From contig NC_051852.1 in assembly GCF_905115235.1 (NCBI RefSeq), positions 149,530,027-149,594,026 of the forward strand: a stretch of DNA of 64,000 nucleotides, read 5' to 3'. This stretch comes from Hermetia illucens. Taxonomy: Eukaryota > Arthropoda > Insecta > Diptera > Stratiomyidae. Numbering within the stretch: the first letter of the stretch is position 1; each line of letters starts with the position of its first letter. Below the pieces are notes generated by a model. The model ran no database searches. It was not told where the DNA came from and saw nothing but the letters and a program-made list of their open reading frames with translations. Of this stretch, positions 10,611 to 22,411 are shown one piece after another. A program made the position numbers and the translations under genes.

Positions 10611-13600
10611 GGACGCTCCCAAGCCCATTTGAGAAAAGAGGAGGGAAGAGTCACTACAGTCTGAATGGCCATGTAACACCTTGGCATCTCAAGGAGTAGG
10701 TGGGGCTAACCACACTCGGACTAATGTCATTTTCTATTACGACGAGAACACGGTGCGAAAATGAGGTAGTGACGACCATGTGAGTTGGGATTTGTAGAAT
10801 TCATTCAAAGTATAAAGAGATAGAAGTTTGTGGTTTGGCAACGTGCAACCTGCTTCGAATACGGCTACTACGCCTCAGAATCGGACTGATCTTTCGATTA
10901 CGACCTTTTGCTTCCGCCAATGGCTTATGACGGGATTCTGAAATGTGAACTTATCGCCGTTCCCCATAATGCTCGCTTGCTCCAACTCTAGTGTTATATG
11001 CTAGCCTTTCTGGGCTTAAGCGAGGTATGATTGTGGGACTCTGGGGTACACCAGTCTCCCTCTTGCGGCACTGTCTTCTTGTATTTTGACAAGTCTGGCG
11101 AAAATAAGCGTGAATCGGATATCGGATTATCATATTCGCTAGACGCGCCTTCTTGCATTGGAGATCGGTTTGTGGCTTTCTGCCATTCAAAACGACTTGC
11201 ATACGCGACCCAGCTACCGTTCAACAGTGGGAAAATTATCTTGCTAATCACACTTGCAGGTCCATACCAGGAAAGAAATGGGTACGACCAATAATTACTT
11301 CTATGATAGTGTGACAATCTGATCAGACAGAATCACATTCAGCACAAAAATTAAGAGTACAGAAAGTCCACAGACTGGCTTGTTTATGTTTCACTGGAGC
11401 AACCGTACTTATTGTGAGAGTATAGCATCGAACAAATGCAAGGGTCAGTGGCCCAAAAAGAGGAGTAGACAAGTATGAATACTTTAACTTCCAAAGGAAC
11501 TTTAGGGGATAAAACATTCAAATTTAAATGACAACAAGACGATTATCAACACAGTTAAATTCAACTCTAAACTGATATATGAATGTTTGGTTAATTTAAA
11601 TATGCTTAGCTCATACAATACATTCTGTATACTCTATGTTCCGAGCCAAATTATGACAGCCGGCGGACAAACTAGCCAGAAAAAGAACGCTTAACTGACC
11701 AGATACCTCCTGTGAAATCAGCAAGTAGTTAATGAGCATGATACAGAGGGAAGAGGGGCAACTGTTGAGGGCGACTATACTGGGCAAATTTAACAGAAGT
11801 GGAACAGTTCGAAGTGCTGTGGGAACATATGAACCAAAGCGCTTACAGGCTTGTTTCAACCTTCCCATGTGGGAAGCTTAGGTCCATAGTGGAAATAATC
11901 ACAGGTTACTAGAAGTTAAACTACCACCTAGAGAACGGTGGAGGAGGTGTACAAGTCTCTCGGAAAATTGTGCGGATGCAGTTGACTAGCAGACAGAAAA
12001 TCCAAATCATGAGTTGCGTCAAATATTTCAACCAACTCGAAGATACAGGAAACTAGAAAACAGCTATCTGGGGTCTTGATGACGAGAACGAGATTTCGAA
12101 CGAAGAAATGTCAACTTAAAGGAAATCCTGCCGAAAATGCCCGACCACACATACCAAACAGTCCTGAAAATGACGCTTCGACAAGCTGCCAGAACACGAA
12201 AATATTGCGATAGGAACACCAACGAGACGACACCTAAGAAGACCTTCCCTCAAGAGAGCGCCCACGAAAACTTGAGCGATAATGTCTCAATCTCGAGCCC
12301 CGAGTTCGAATCTTGGTTGTGTTATGGATGGTTGTGTTCATCCCTGTGATTATACCATTGTTATAGGCCACATACACAAAAGAGTCATGGGAAAAAATTA
12401 AAAATTCCAAATAAGAAGATCAGTGAATGCCTTTCAACTTCACAAAGGAGTGCACAGGAGACAGATAGATGTACTCCCACTGAATTTGGTGACAATATTA
12501 ACTCGAGTATGTCAGATAAACCTGGGTACACAGGTACGATTTGATAGAGCTATGTTTTCAACCAAATCGCAAGGTAATTTGAAACCGCAATTTGAACCTT
12601 TGAATACCCTTTGAGCTGGCCTTTGAAAATGATAAAAGGAAATACGGTTACCCTGATAAGATATTTCTAAAAGCATCATTGAACAGCCATCACCTACTTA
12701 CTCGAAAAACTCTACAGCAAAAAAAGCCATCTACATAAAACGCCATTCCCCCTTTAAGAAAGCTCATCCCGTTTGCCATCATGATGATCTCAATCTACAC
12801 AAATGAAGTGGATTGACCTCAGCTTCATTGATTTATAGCTTTCCAATCACATTCTTAAAATCGTGAAAATATAACGGAGCCTTCATTTATCTTTCCTACA
12901 TCTCATACGTGTGCCTAAAAGTCTAGAGGAGGCGAGTCTGGGACTCTTGCATCCACCACCGCAGCATATCTTTATAATCCACGAAATATGTCTGATGCAT
13001 GAACGATGATGCCCTTTTAATCAGAATGTCTTTTACATAGCCTACGACGATGGAATTACCATTCGATGGGCAAAAAAGGCCTAAAGTGTTCGATTCGGTT
13101 TTAATATGTGGAAAACAGATGGAGAAATGCATTAAGCAACTCCGCGGATGGGACGAAACGCTTGTTATGTTCATTAAACGGTCAACTGAAATTCTATGAT
13201 GGAATTGAAGCGAGAATTAATGAGAGGGCAATTAGTGTCTGACAGTTTCTGTTCATACGCATTCCGGGGCCAGCACTTGTCTTCGGAGGATGCCTACGCT
13301 TATCTGGTACGCCATCTCGTAATCCGATTCAATTAATAACAGCAAAGTAAAACGGTAGAAAAATGGTTTTTGGTAGTGAAATGTTTGTTGGCAGATTACA
13401 TGATATCTCAGAAAGAGATATGGAGTCGAAAACTACAAGGCCTCTATGCGAATGAGTGTATTTTTATTGAAGAATCTCGAAACTTCTCTTCTTGATACTT
13501 CAAATTGCGATAGACAACGGGGAATTGCAGCTGCTATGATCTAAAGAGCTGAGTCTCCTCCTATAAGCTGGGGGATTACCTTACTCGCCATTTTCTTCTA
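10611..13600. other. Non-coding stretch, mostly unassigned
   Basis: No protein similarity is recognised in any frame. The only element I can name is a short SINE-like piece near 12.26-12.37 kb, listed separately. The frames of 60-110 codons near 10.95-11.3 kb overlap on both strands and show no domain. Confidence 0.45.
12262..12375 (+). repeat. tRNA-derived SINE (family 2) fragment
   Basis: A tRNA B-box-like sequence, GAGTTCGAATCTTGG (12302-12316), is followed by GTTATGGATGGTTGTG. The same arrangement (B-box-like block, then TTATGGATGTTTGTGATTG) occurs in reverse at 18.5 and 48.7 kb. The A box is not convincing here. The short match makes this the weakest of the three copies. Confidence 0.45.
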
Positions 13601-15210
13601 TTTGTCACGTAGAGACAATTAGCTGTATAGAAATTTGCAGACCAACAACCTGCATTTTCCTAAAGACAATTTAGAAATAGGAAATCTCCAGTTCTACTCC
13701 CTGAGGAGAAAATATGTGCCTGTTTAGACTACTTCAGCCATTTATTCAGAGCCAAATCGCCCGCGGATCCCATCTGGAACTCGGCAGTCGCCACTGCTGT
13801 CAACGATAAAAGGTTGAGTTTGGAAGGGTCTTATCTTTGCTCCTTTTCCCCTAGCCGCCTGACTAACATAGTCAGAATCAGCCCTTTCGCCTCTTTCTTT
13901 ACCTCCCAAGAAGAAGTTGAACTTGTTTACAACCGGTCCAATAATAAAAAATCATCGGGTCCTGCGCCGACCATCAGTGAACGTCTCGCCATCCTCTTGA
14001 ACAACTGGCAGAATAGCGGGCACCTCCCTGTATCCTGGAAATTAGCTCTCGTAATAACAATTCCTAAGAAGGGTTGCTCTGGCAATCTCAATGAGGCCTA
14101 CCTCTCCTCTATCCAATATTGGAAAATGTTCGAATGCATCCTACTAATTCCCCTCAGCAAGCACTACCCCTCCATCATTCCGCTTAATCAATTCGGCTTC
14201 GAAAACTTAAAATCCACCGAACAAGCAAATCCTTTCCTGCATGACCGCATCCTCAATCATCTGGGAAATAGGCAATGCACCGTAGCCTGTGCCGTAGACC
14301 TTGAAATGGCATTCGATTCAGTCTGGAAAAAAGGCTTGCTTTTCAAGCTAATCCAGACTAGTTGCCCCTCCCCCTATTTGGAATACTGGTAGACTTCCTC
14401 GCCAACAGAACTTGCCACGTGCGCTTCGACGGACTTGGCTCCATCGACTTCCCCGTAGACTCAGGCCCCAAACTTTTTAGCATCTTCCTCCACGATATTT
14501 CCCTAACTCCCGCAAGCTTCCTCCCTACGCCAACGGCAGCCCAGACTTCCCCACGCCCGCCCTTTCTTCTCGACGACAATGGTCCTCCCACATCAAAAGG
14601 GATGCTTTTCGCGGAAGACACCAACCTATACGCGGGTGGACTCAGGTCCCCATTAGCCTCTCTTTCTCCCAAACGCCTAACCAATAGGGTTATTACTTAT
14701 TTTAGGCGATAAGCCCTCATAATTCAGGGGTTATTTGCTTTAGAAACCCCAGCCATAAGTGCCACTGGCGCACAGTACCAGAAAGTAAAATCCTAGAACT
14801 ACGCTTTGCCAATCACACTCTTAACCCAAGATCAAACATTAAATACCCGGGAATCTCTCTCAACAACAAACTTGAATCCAACCCCCATGTCAGATCATCT
14901 ATAGCCAGAGCTTCTAAGGCCTCAACTGCCTTACGAAACCTCCTCTCCTCGCGGGTCCTGTTTCCTGCCACTAAAACCCTAATTGGACCAATCCTGCGGT
15001 TTCCCAGCATGGGCTACCATGTCACCCAACGTAGCCGAACCCCTCCAAAGGTTCGAAACGACGATCCTTAGGAAATGCAAGGTCAAATATCCGAACCTAA
15101 AATTCCACAAAAATTCTCTCCTTTACGCCCTCGCCGTGGTTTGTCCCATAATTCCCATAACTGTCACGCGTCAGACTGAAGAAGTGTGTGCCCCACCCTA
15201 ATCCAGTGAT
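13600..15210 (+). mobile_element. Jockey-type LINE, RT portion, 5'-truncated
   Basis: Same family as the antisense element at 35.08-37.43 kb and the scrap at 59.13-59.47 kb. All share the 'EGSYL(C)-FSPS' and 'SNNKKSSGP' blocks. The longest frame (13814-14392) covers RT motifs 0 to A: NNKKSSGP, LVITIPKKGCSGNL and VACAVDLEMAFDSVW, the catalytic 'D-x-x-x-AFD' motif. The next frame (14362-14712) continues with CHVRFDG and MLFAEDTNLYAGG, the 'FADDT' box with one Asp changed to Glu. A post-RT block (IKYPGISLNNKLESNPHV) follows near 14840-14890. The endonuclease half is missing and frames shift, so it is a dead 5'-truncated copy. Confidence 0.75.
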
Positions 15211-15499
15211 AAAAAATCTTGCTACGCGTAACGCCTCGTTGGGCGAGCGGGGGGCGTAGGTACTACGTGTCAAGGCTGACCCTCCTCTCAGACAGTAATT
15301 CTCCTCTCAACCATCACGCCTCCCCTCCTTTTATCAAATCTCTTCCCCGGACTTCGAAATAAGAAGGCTCCAGAATTGAAAAGGTTTCTGAGCAAGTCTC
15401 TCAAGTTGGTTGCAAAAAGTAGACCCGAGGGGCCCGCTTAATCGAAAGTTACCTATTGGAAAGGCTTCCCTGATGCGATACGGACGATAAACCGATAGA
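15211..15499. other. Unassigned spacer between LINEs
   Basis: A GC-rich stretch near 15225-15270 (GGGCGAGCGGGGGGCGTAGG) may be LINE 3' untranslated sequence. Nothing coding is recognised. Confidence 0.35.
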
Positions 15500-15900
15500 G
15501 TGCATTGTGATGGCGAGCGTTCTTTAAAATTACGTATTAAAACCCTTGCTGTAGAACGCCATCAAAGATTCAAAGTTGATTGGCTTTACGAAATGCCCCA
15601 AGGACGTGGAATTATATGCACGAGAAGCCACTCGTACCATCAAATGGTCAAACTGTATCTGACGGACGACGTTATCAACGCAAAGAAGACAATACTGCCA
15701 ATATCCAGGGTAGTGAACATGAGCGTGTCACAAAGTTATTCGATCATTAAATACCTGGGGATAATAATCGGTACCAAACTGAACTTTACGGAAAGGCCAA
15801 AATATAGTCATAGGCTGCTTATCGCAGAGGCAGTGAAATCCATCCTGCTATATGCGGCTTCCCCCAAGCGAAATGGTTGGGCAATGCTGTAAACCGAAGT
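15500..15900 (+). mobile_element. Short LINE ORF2 fragment (post-RT region)
   Basis: The frame 15500-15892 carries YLGIIIGTKLNFTERPKY and LLIAEAVKSILLYAASP, the 'YLGV-ID-KL-F' block and the 'SVLLYAAPIW' block that follow the palm in R1/I-like LINEs. Only this 130-codon piece is seen. The clade is uncertain. Confidence 0.55.
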
Positions 15901-15959
15901 AGAGTGAGTTATCGTGCCGCAAGGCGCGCTCTTTTGACCTGGGAGCCGGTTTCTAATCA

Positions 15960-17840
15960 AATACTAACTGCAAGATTTCGGTCCAGGTTAAGGAGCATCA
16001 CAACTGTACAATGCTACGCACCAACGGAAACTTCCGATGTAGTGGAGAAGGATGCTTTGTACGAGCAATTAAACGCAGTCCATGGGAGGCTTCCTAAAGG
16101 TGAAGGTAAAGGCTCTGATAACATCTTCCTCTGACATATGAAGGAAAAACATGGCGGATTTCAACAACTTGACCACCTCGTCATTGGTGGTACATTATTC
16201 GTGTACAGAGCCTGCCATTAGGTCAGTTGGGTTTCAACTTACCGACGCCGTACTCACTTCGCGATCAGCAGTACATTTCGGAGTTGTACACTGGATGTGT
16301 GTAACAAGAGAAGTGCAGACATCGGCCTCGAAAGGGATTGCCATCTAATGATCGCTTACGTTCGCTTTCATGTTGCGTCCGCTACTTCTTTCAAGGTTGG
16401 GAAGCTGCGACTCCCCAAGTTCAACAGCGACCACTTTCATGACCCAGCTGTCGCCCGACAGTGGAAGAGCTATCTTGCTGATCCAAGGGCAGATATAAAA
16501 TGCTCTTTTCTCGGGAGCTACACAGGTCATCGGCTAGGCCCTGAAGGGATGTCAAAAGATCTGGCTGACTGCGGAATCGTGGAAACGAATCGATGAACAG
16601 AAGGGGTTGAAGGCTCTACTGATCGCTACGAGTAAGGGCGGGCGTGACGCGCTTGAGCTCCGATATCGAGCGAAATCCCGAGAAATTCAGCGTAGTGTAC
16701 GCCGTGACAAGAGAGAATTTGATTTTGCGCTAGTCAGGGAAGCGGAAGATGCCGCAGATCGCAATGATTTCAGAACTGTATATCGTATTACGAAAGAGCT
16801 TGCATCATCATCAACGGCGCAACAACCGGTATCCGGTCTAGGCCTGCCTTAATAAGGAACTCCAGACATCCCGGTTTTGCGCCGAGGTCCACCAATTCGA
16901 TATCCCTAAAAGCTGTCTGGCGTCCTGGCCCACGCCATCGCTCCATCTTAGGCAGGGTCTGCCTCGTCTTCTTTTCCTACCATAGATATTGCCCTTATAG
17001 ACTTTCCGGGTGGGATCATCTTCATCCATACGGATTAAGTGACCCGCCCACCGTAACCTATTGAGCCGGATTTTCCTTATTAAGGCAGGCCTAGACCGGA
17101 TACCGGTTGTTGCGCCGTTGATCATGATGTTATCGGTGATGTTTTTCATGCTGCCGTGTTCAGAGGACGTGGAAGAATTCAATAGACGATGACATCTTTC
17201 CTCAAAAACCTCGACTAAGCTGATGACATCTGTTTGCTCTCTCACCGGGCCATGGGCCTTAAGCAAATGGCTCTGAATTTAGAAAGAGACGCAAGTAGAG
17301 CTGAACTGAAGATAAGCAACAACAAAACCCAGGTTCTCAGTCTGACGGGTCATCTAAGTCACTAGATCCGCTTTCGCTGCCCTATCTAAAATTTGGAAAT
17401 GCAATTATCTCAACACTAAAATCAAGTTCTTTGTTAGTGTTCTTTCCGTGTTGCTACTTAGGAGTAGCATATCAAAAGTTCCAAGCTTTCGTCAATACCT
17501 GCCTGCGTCGTACCATCGGGGTACGCTGGCGTGACACTATTTCAAACGAACAACTAGGTCGGCACACAGGCTTGGCACTTGTACACGATGTAATTGTAAG
17601 TAGCAGTGGATAGGGTACACATTGAGGAGGGGCGACAATTGTATTGCGGGTTAGCTGTGCCATGCAGTGGAATCCACTCTCCCAAAATCCCCGACGAATG
17701 GATCTCCCCAAGGGCACTTGGCGTAAAAGAGTAGAGGACGAGTACGAGCGTCTCGGGAAGTCGTGAGGGAAACTGAAGCGCATTTCAGGTAAAAGCGCGT
17801 AGGTGTGGTTGACGCATTATACCCCACCAAGGGGGGAAGG
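15960..17840 (+). mobile_element. APE-type LINE (family C) with nested RTE-B insert
   Basis: Pieces in order: endonuclease end with VQCYAPTETSDVVEKDALYE (about 16000-16070); D-I-G-x-E-R-D-x-H-L-M-I-A and the linker KVGKLRLPKFN (about 16320-16425); a basic helix KSREIQRSVRRDKREFDFAL and the acidic AEDAADRNDFRTVYRITKEL (about 16670-16805). After an inserted RTE-B segment (16804-17128) the element resumes with LKISNNKTQVLSLTGH, FQAFVNTCLRRTIGVRWRDT and SNEQLGRHTG, then a C-terminal 'GTWRKR-EDEYERLGKSW' block near 17715-17765. This is the common 'endonuclease-reverse transcriptase' LINE architecture. The central RT palm has been lost and frames shift. It is dead. Confidence 0.65.
16804..17128. 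repeat. Head-to-head RTE-B 3' ends forming a 56-bp inverted repeat
   Basis: The segment at 16804-16859 and that at 17073-17128 are inverted copies over 56 bp with one mismatch. Each ends in the RTE-B terminus (TTGTTGCGCCGTTGAT or its complement). The DNA between them, read on the minus strand, encodes an RTE-B C-terminus: RLNRLRWAGHLIRMDEDDP, then RRRGRPCLRWSDGVGQDA, then WWTSAQNRDVWSSLL. So a minus-strand 3' fragment of about 265 bp abuts a plus-strand fragment of about 56 bp. Both sit inside LINE family C. Confidence 0.75.
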
Positions 17841-19774
17841 GTAACCATATAGACGAAACCGTCAGTTGTCCTTATATTTTCTCGCCTATTGAACATAATT
17901 GCCTACAATCAAACCTCGCCACTCTGCCTCCTTCATGCGCAGAGAACAAGTTAGCGCATAATGTCACCAAATATTGCTCGATAGTTTTTTCCCTGAAATC
18001 CAGCATCATCCTCCCTTCAGCCATTTATTACTCAGATGATCAGCCATTATTCCATCTTATAACGATTCTAGGGTAATATTCCAGAGCATGCTTTAATTAA
18101 AAATATGTTGACATCCTCAGTCGGACTTGCACCCAATTAAAGAATCATGACGACCTCCTTAAAAAATAATTATTTTGCTAAAAACTCTCACCAATCTTTC
18201 CCAGTTAGGAAATTACGGCGATCCAAAAAGGGCTACTTTCATAACATTAAGGTGGCTATTGGCACAAATGCAGAAGGAGTGGAGCGGGAAGGAGCCGATC
18301 CCCTCTTCGACCCTCTTGCAAATTGCAGCAATAATTACCCTACCTATAAAAATACCCCGTCTTTAGGGCGCTGTAACCTCTTAAGAAAGAGCTTTGATTC
18401 TTTAACCGTAAAGATGGGAACCATAGTTGAAGCACTGTTTACTAGGGAAGTCTTTACTAGGGCCATTATACTATATATCCATCCCCTTTAGTCAATCACA
18501 AACATCCATAACCGGAGCCGAAATTCGAACCTAACGATCTCGGTCATTACCCCATCGTGGGAGGCCTTTGTCATTCTCCTATATCCTCTCGTTATCCCTT
18601 CCTAGAATGGGATTTGCAAGTCAAAGTTCATGATTCCAAAACATCCCCAGTTTGAAGCACAATAAATTTTCAAGTGATGGTAACTTCTGCGAGATTGAAG
18701 AGACAGGATCTCTGGTTTCCTCCTCCATACCCTCTCTGATGATGAAATTCAAAATTAACCCCTACGGTTGTGGCATCACAATAAGCCCACTTTGAGGCGC
18801 ATTATCTTTTTAAGGGGGGCTCAACGTCGGAAATTTTCAACAGCATTAGAGACTGAGACCTTCCTCTTTCTTTTACATGACCTCCCCATCCGCTCTCCAT
18901 CAGGGACAGGGCTGGAAAACCAATCTTTTCCATGATAATATATATATAAAAAAGAAATAATTTTTGAAGCGCCATCACTTTTTAAGGATATGACTGCCAT
19001 GAGTTTTCAACAGGATAAGTGGAGAACCTCCTCTTTCTCCCTCAATAAACTAGTCACCAGTTCCGGATATGGGATTGAAAATTTAACCATTACCACCAAT
19101 AAATTAACGTTTTTCAACTTCCCCAAGACTTTCCGAGAAGCCCGCACTCCTTCTCAATTAGACTGAAAAGCCAAGCGCGGGGTGAAACTTATGCGGGCCC
19201 TCTAATATCCTTTTTTCAATGAAATTTCTGTTGCAGGGCCCCGAAAAATACTCCCTGCCCGAAATAATTCCCCTTTTCCAACTTTCGCCTGACAGACCTG
19301 GTGCCACGCGAAGCAATTTTAGCACGACCTGTACCTCGGTCAACCTTGAATAGAAGGTTTCATTACATGGCATAGCTTGGGATGTAACTGTCGCCCTTTT
19401 TCAAGGTGTAACTTATCCAATGCCACATCCGCCTTCAAATCAGTGCATAACTTAATCGTTAACTAGAAGAGGAGACTCTCCTCAATTCAAGCCTCCACGT
19501 CTATTCTACGTACACCTTCGACAAATACGACAGAATTAACTTCTCATTCTCTACGGGAACAAAGCGTACATAACTCCAAACCTATCAATTACATCCACGA
19601 CCCTCATTTCGAGCCCCTTCACATCAAATTATCCAACGAGCATCTCATCTTCTGTAAACAACTCCTCCACCTTTTACACCTGAAAATCACAGCAATCTTT
19701 GCGCGCCAAAATTACTCAGTTTTCGGCCTCAACCTCTGCCAAGAACTTTTTTTTTTGCACATCGTGGAGGGTTC
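17841..19774. other. Non-coding, decayed repeats
   Basis: No coding region is recognised. Two diverged blocks about 170 bp apart (near 18792-18890 and 18965-19055) share 'GGCGC-AT-A-CTTTTTAAGG', then 'TTTTCAACAG', then 'CCTCCTCTTTCT', suggesting an old tandem repeat. A short TA run lies near 18940-18952. A SINE remnant at 18.41-18.59 kb is listed separately. Confidence 0.4.
18410..18590 (-). repeat. tRNA-derived SINE (family 2) copy
   Basis: On the minus strand a B-box-like GGTTCGAATTTCGG is followed by GTTATGGATGTTTGTGATTG, then 'CTAAA-GGGAT', then CTAGTAAAG and 'ACGGTTCCC'-like sequence. The same order occurs in the minus-strand copy at 48.65-48.80 kb. Agreement of an internal promoter-like block and about 130 bp of body in two places supports a SINE family. 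I see no target-site duplication. Confidence 0.6.
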
Positions 19775-20790
19775 ATGGGCCCCGTCACCGTCATCTCCAT
19801 AATAATTTCAAGCAGCGAAACCTGCCGCCAAGCAAACAACTCATCCGACGACATGAGCTTCTCCGACTCCATCATCTTCATCGCTTCCATCAGCGCGGTG
19901 GCGTCTTTGGCATCCTCCTGCCAAAGCCATCACCCAGCGAACCACCATAACCTCATTAGTCCACGCTTCGCAAAGCAAATGCAAATCCACCTCATTCCCA
20001 CTGTGAACTTCAATGCGTCGAGTGGAATCCGAGTGACTAATCCGAATGCTGGGATGCTGGGCACTTGGACCAGGAGACTGAGTTGGTCGCAAGCCAGTCG
20101 GGAAGGTGGTGACGTCATGCTTGTGACCTTTCCAGTTCCAGTCGCAAGGAAAAATGCCATCATCCCTTGCAGTGTCTCCTTCTCATTGTGACCCTGTCCC
20201 GTGTGTGTGTTTTCGCTTCCAACCCTCGTCGAGCGAGTCATCACATCGACAGGATCGAGGACACCGAGAACAAGTTTTTCGACACGTTCTTCTGCACACA
20301 ACGGACAAGGCGCCCTCAAGGCAACTTTGACCAGCCAAACACCACCCAACCCGTGGGCGCCTTCGTTAAGCAACAACGCCGGGAGCAGAATATGAGCATC
20401 AATCAAGTGGGAGACGGTGACGCTGGGGCTGAAAGGGAGCCAAAGAATAATATCACGGGAAATGCAATCAACAGAGCCAAAAACCCGTAGTCACTGGACT
20501 ACCTCAAACTGGGAGAAGGATCCTCCAGACGCGCGGAATACGTGTCCTCGCAACCATGACGTCATCGCCCATTCAGTCGACTCGACTCGGAAATCAGGGT
20601 CACAAGCGAGGACGGCAGGAATGGACGAGGACACATAGTGGGCAGATGCCCCCAACTCACCTTTTTTCGATCTAATCCGCCACACAATTCCTCAGCTGCA
20701 AGTGTTAATCCAGGGATCGGAGCACTTCTCCTGCGTGAACTTCTCGCAGCACAGGACACTGAACGACTTTCGCAAAAGCCAGAAATCACT
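19775..20790. other. Unassigned stretch open in several frames
   Basis: Frames longer than 100 codons overlap here on both strands: plus 19775-20191 (138 codons) and 20167-20490 (107 codons); minus 19930-20406 (158 codons). Base composition is richer in G and C than the flanks, which alone lengthens frames. I recognise no domain in any translation and see no splice-consistent gene model. It may be a host exon, the first exon or promoter of a gene outside the recognised set, or chance. I make no functional claim. Confidence 0.3.
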
Positions 20791-21600
20791 GCAAGAAACT
20801 ACGCAAAACACACACTGGACCTTGGATTTTTTTTCCTAACGACTTTCGATTTTGTATTTCAACTGAATTTCCAAGTATTATATTTTGGCTGCGTCGTTCT
20901 GTATTCGCTCGAATATTCGAAAAAATCAAATTAAACACAAAAACATGAAAACAACACACGAAACCGTAATTCGGTGAGCTTCCATCAAGCTACCATCGTG
21001 GAATTCGTTTCTTTTTTAAGATAGAAAATTTTGCAAATCCGCGAAACTGCAGTTTGAAATTCGCTCAACGTTTTCCGACTGGGCCGAACCGTTGCAAGTC
21101 GAATTTTCGTTTGGGGTGGAAATTTGACGCGCAATTATCTCTCAAACAGCATGCAAATCGCCTCTGCCGCTGATAGTCAGTTGCCGTGCAAAACGTACGC
21201 GAAACACGAACAAATCAAACAAGACACCACTCTCCAATTGGACGCCGTGTTTACAACTGAAAAACTCTTCATTGGATTTTGTAGAATTTCTTCTGCAGGC
21301 GACGGCGCCGCACCACCACTGGAAAATTGGCGAAAAGGGGAAATCTCTCAAGAACGTTGGAAAGTTAAATTGGAATGTGAGGATTTGTCATCGTGAAAAA
21401 TTCGTCGTGTAAGCTTCAGAGGAGAGTGTTTTCCGGTTTCAACAATTTTAGAAGCCAAGAGCACACCCCGATAATCAGCTAATCGAATTTAATGAGAATA
21501 TTATTTGAATTACTTTCTCCTTCCAAGATTTTCCGCAACCGTCATTTTGTTAAGTATGTTTCCCATTTCCACCATTAACTGACCAGCAGATGTCACAATA
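20791..21600. other. Intergenic, upstream of e(y)2
   Basis: AT-rich DNA with no recognised coding region. A 90-codon frame at 21124-21396 has no known domain and is matched by an antisense frame. Confidence 0.4.
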
Positions 21601-21619
21601 ACGTACTAAATCTGGCCCT

Positions 21620-21650
21620 TATAAAAGCACTGCGTAAGCTGTCAGATTGA
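21620..21650 (+). promoter_or_regulatory. Likely core promoter of e(y)2 (TATA box and initiator)
   Basis: TATAAAAG lies at 21620-21627 and an initiator-like TCAGATT at 21642-21648, with the expected TATA-to-initiator distance. This would give a 5' leader of roughly 110 bases before the e(y)2 ATG at 21753. The assignment is inference from spacing. Confidence 0.45.
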
Positions 21651-21752
21651 CAGTTTTCTAACAATCGACAAGGAACGGTAAACAATAGTGGGTGTTTTTA
21701 CGTGCTGCGGTGCTGAATCCTAGTTTTTTGACGACCGTCCGAACAATTTAAA

Positions 21753-22238
21753 ATGACACTGACAAAGTCTGTAGATCAAGTAACAATCTTGAAAGGCGAC
21801 AGATCCAAGTAAGTATATAAAATGTTCGCCAAAAGGCGTTGACGTGGTCTTAAAATTGCCTGAAGCATTTCAGAGACCATTTTTTCCTCGATCGATAATT
21901 TCACTCTGGAGTAATCATTCAAAAAATAGTTATCATCTATGAAAAAATGCTCCTTCTTAACAACGATCCATTAAATCAATCTATCTATTTTCTTCCATTC
22001 ATATCATTTCAGACTCAAAGATCTTCTGCGTTCACGCCTGATAGAATGCGGCTGGCGTGATGAAGTGCGTCTTCTGTGTCACAACACGATCAAGGAGAAA
22101 GGCTTCAACCTTACTGTTGAGCAAATTGTCCAGGACGTGACTCCCAAGGCGCGGGCCCGCGTTCCCGACTCACTCAAGAAGGAGCTACTGATGAAAATCA
22201 AGTCCAGTTTGGCCGCACAGGAGGGCATCGAACTATAG
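21753..22238 (+). CDS. e(y)2: ENY2 / enhancer of yellow 2, SAGA and TREX-2 subunit
   Basis: Two coding exons, 21753-21808 and 22013-22238, joined across a 204-bp GT-AG intron (donor GTAAGTAT, acceptor TTTCAG) give a 93-residue protein, a little shorter than the roughly 100 residues of fly and human ENY2. After a short variable N-terminus it carries the family's conserved core: ILKGDRSKLKDLLRSRL, then CGWRDEVRLLCHN (residues about 31-43), then VEQIVQDVTPKARARVPDSL and KKELLMKIKSSLA. ENY2 is a small helical nuclear protein. In SAGA it helps hold the H2B deubiquitinase module; in TREX-2 it helps tether active genes and mRNA export to nuclear pores. The start is the only ATG that keeps the frame with the conserved region; AAATTTAAAATG precedes it. 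AATAAA at 22349-22354 follows. No damage is seen, so it is very likely a working gene. Confidence 0.93.
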
Positions 22239-22348
22239 ATCCAACAAATTAGTTACTGTCCACCAATAATAGAACCATTTCAGCAGTTATCATGGAAAAG
22301 AACGTTATTTAAATCTCTCAAGTAATTTTTTGTATGAGTTTTGTGTGA

Positions 22349-22354
22349 AATAAA
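22349..22354 (+). terminator. Poly(A) signal of e(y)2
   Basis: AATAAA about 110 bases after the e(y)2 stop codon. The next transposon begins about 60 bases further on. Confidence 0.6.
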
Positions 22355-22411
22355 ATTAGCCAATTTTTAAGTTTTACATGTGAATGCTTATTTGAAAATG
22401 AAGTCTTTTTC

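Noticed and set aside
19775-20191. 138-codon plus-strand frame proposed as a host protein
   Set aside because: No domain, no splice context, and equally long frames on the other strand. Kept only as an unassigned stretch.
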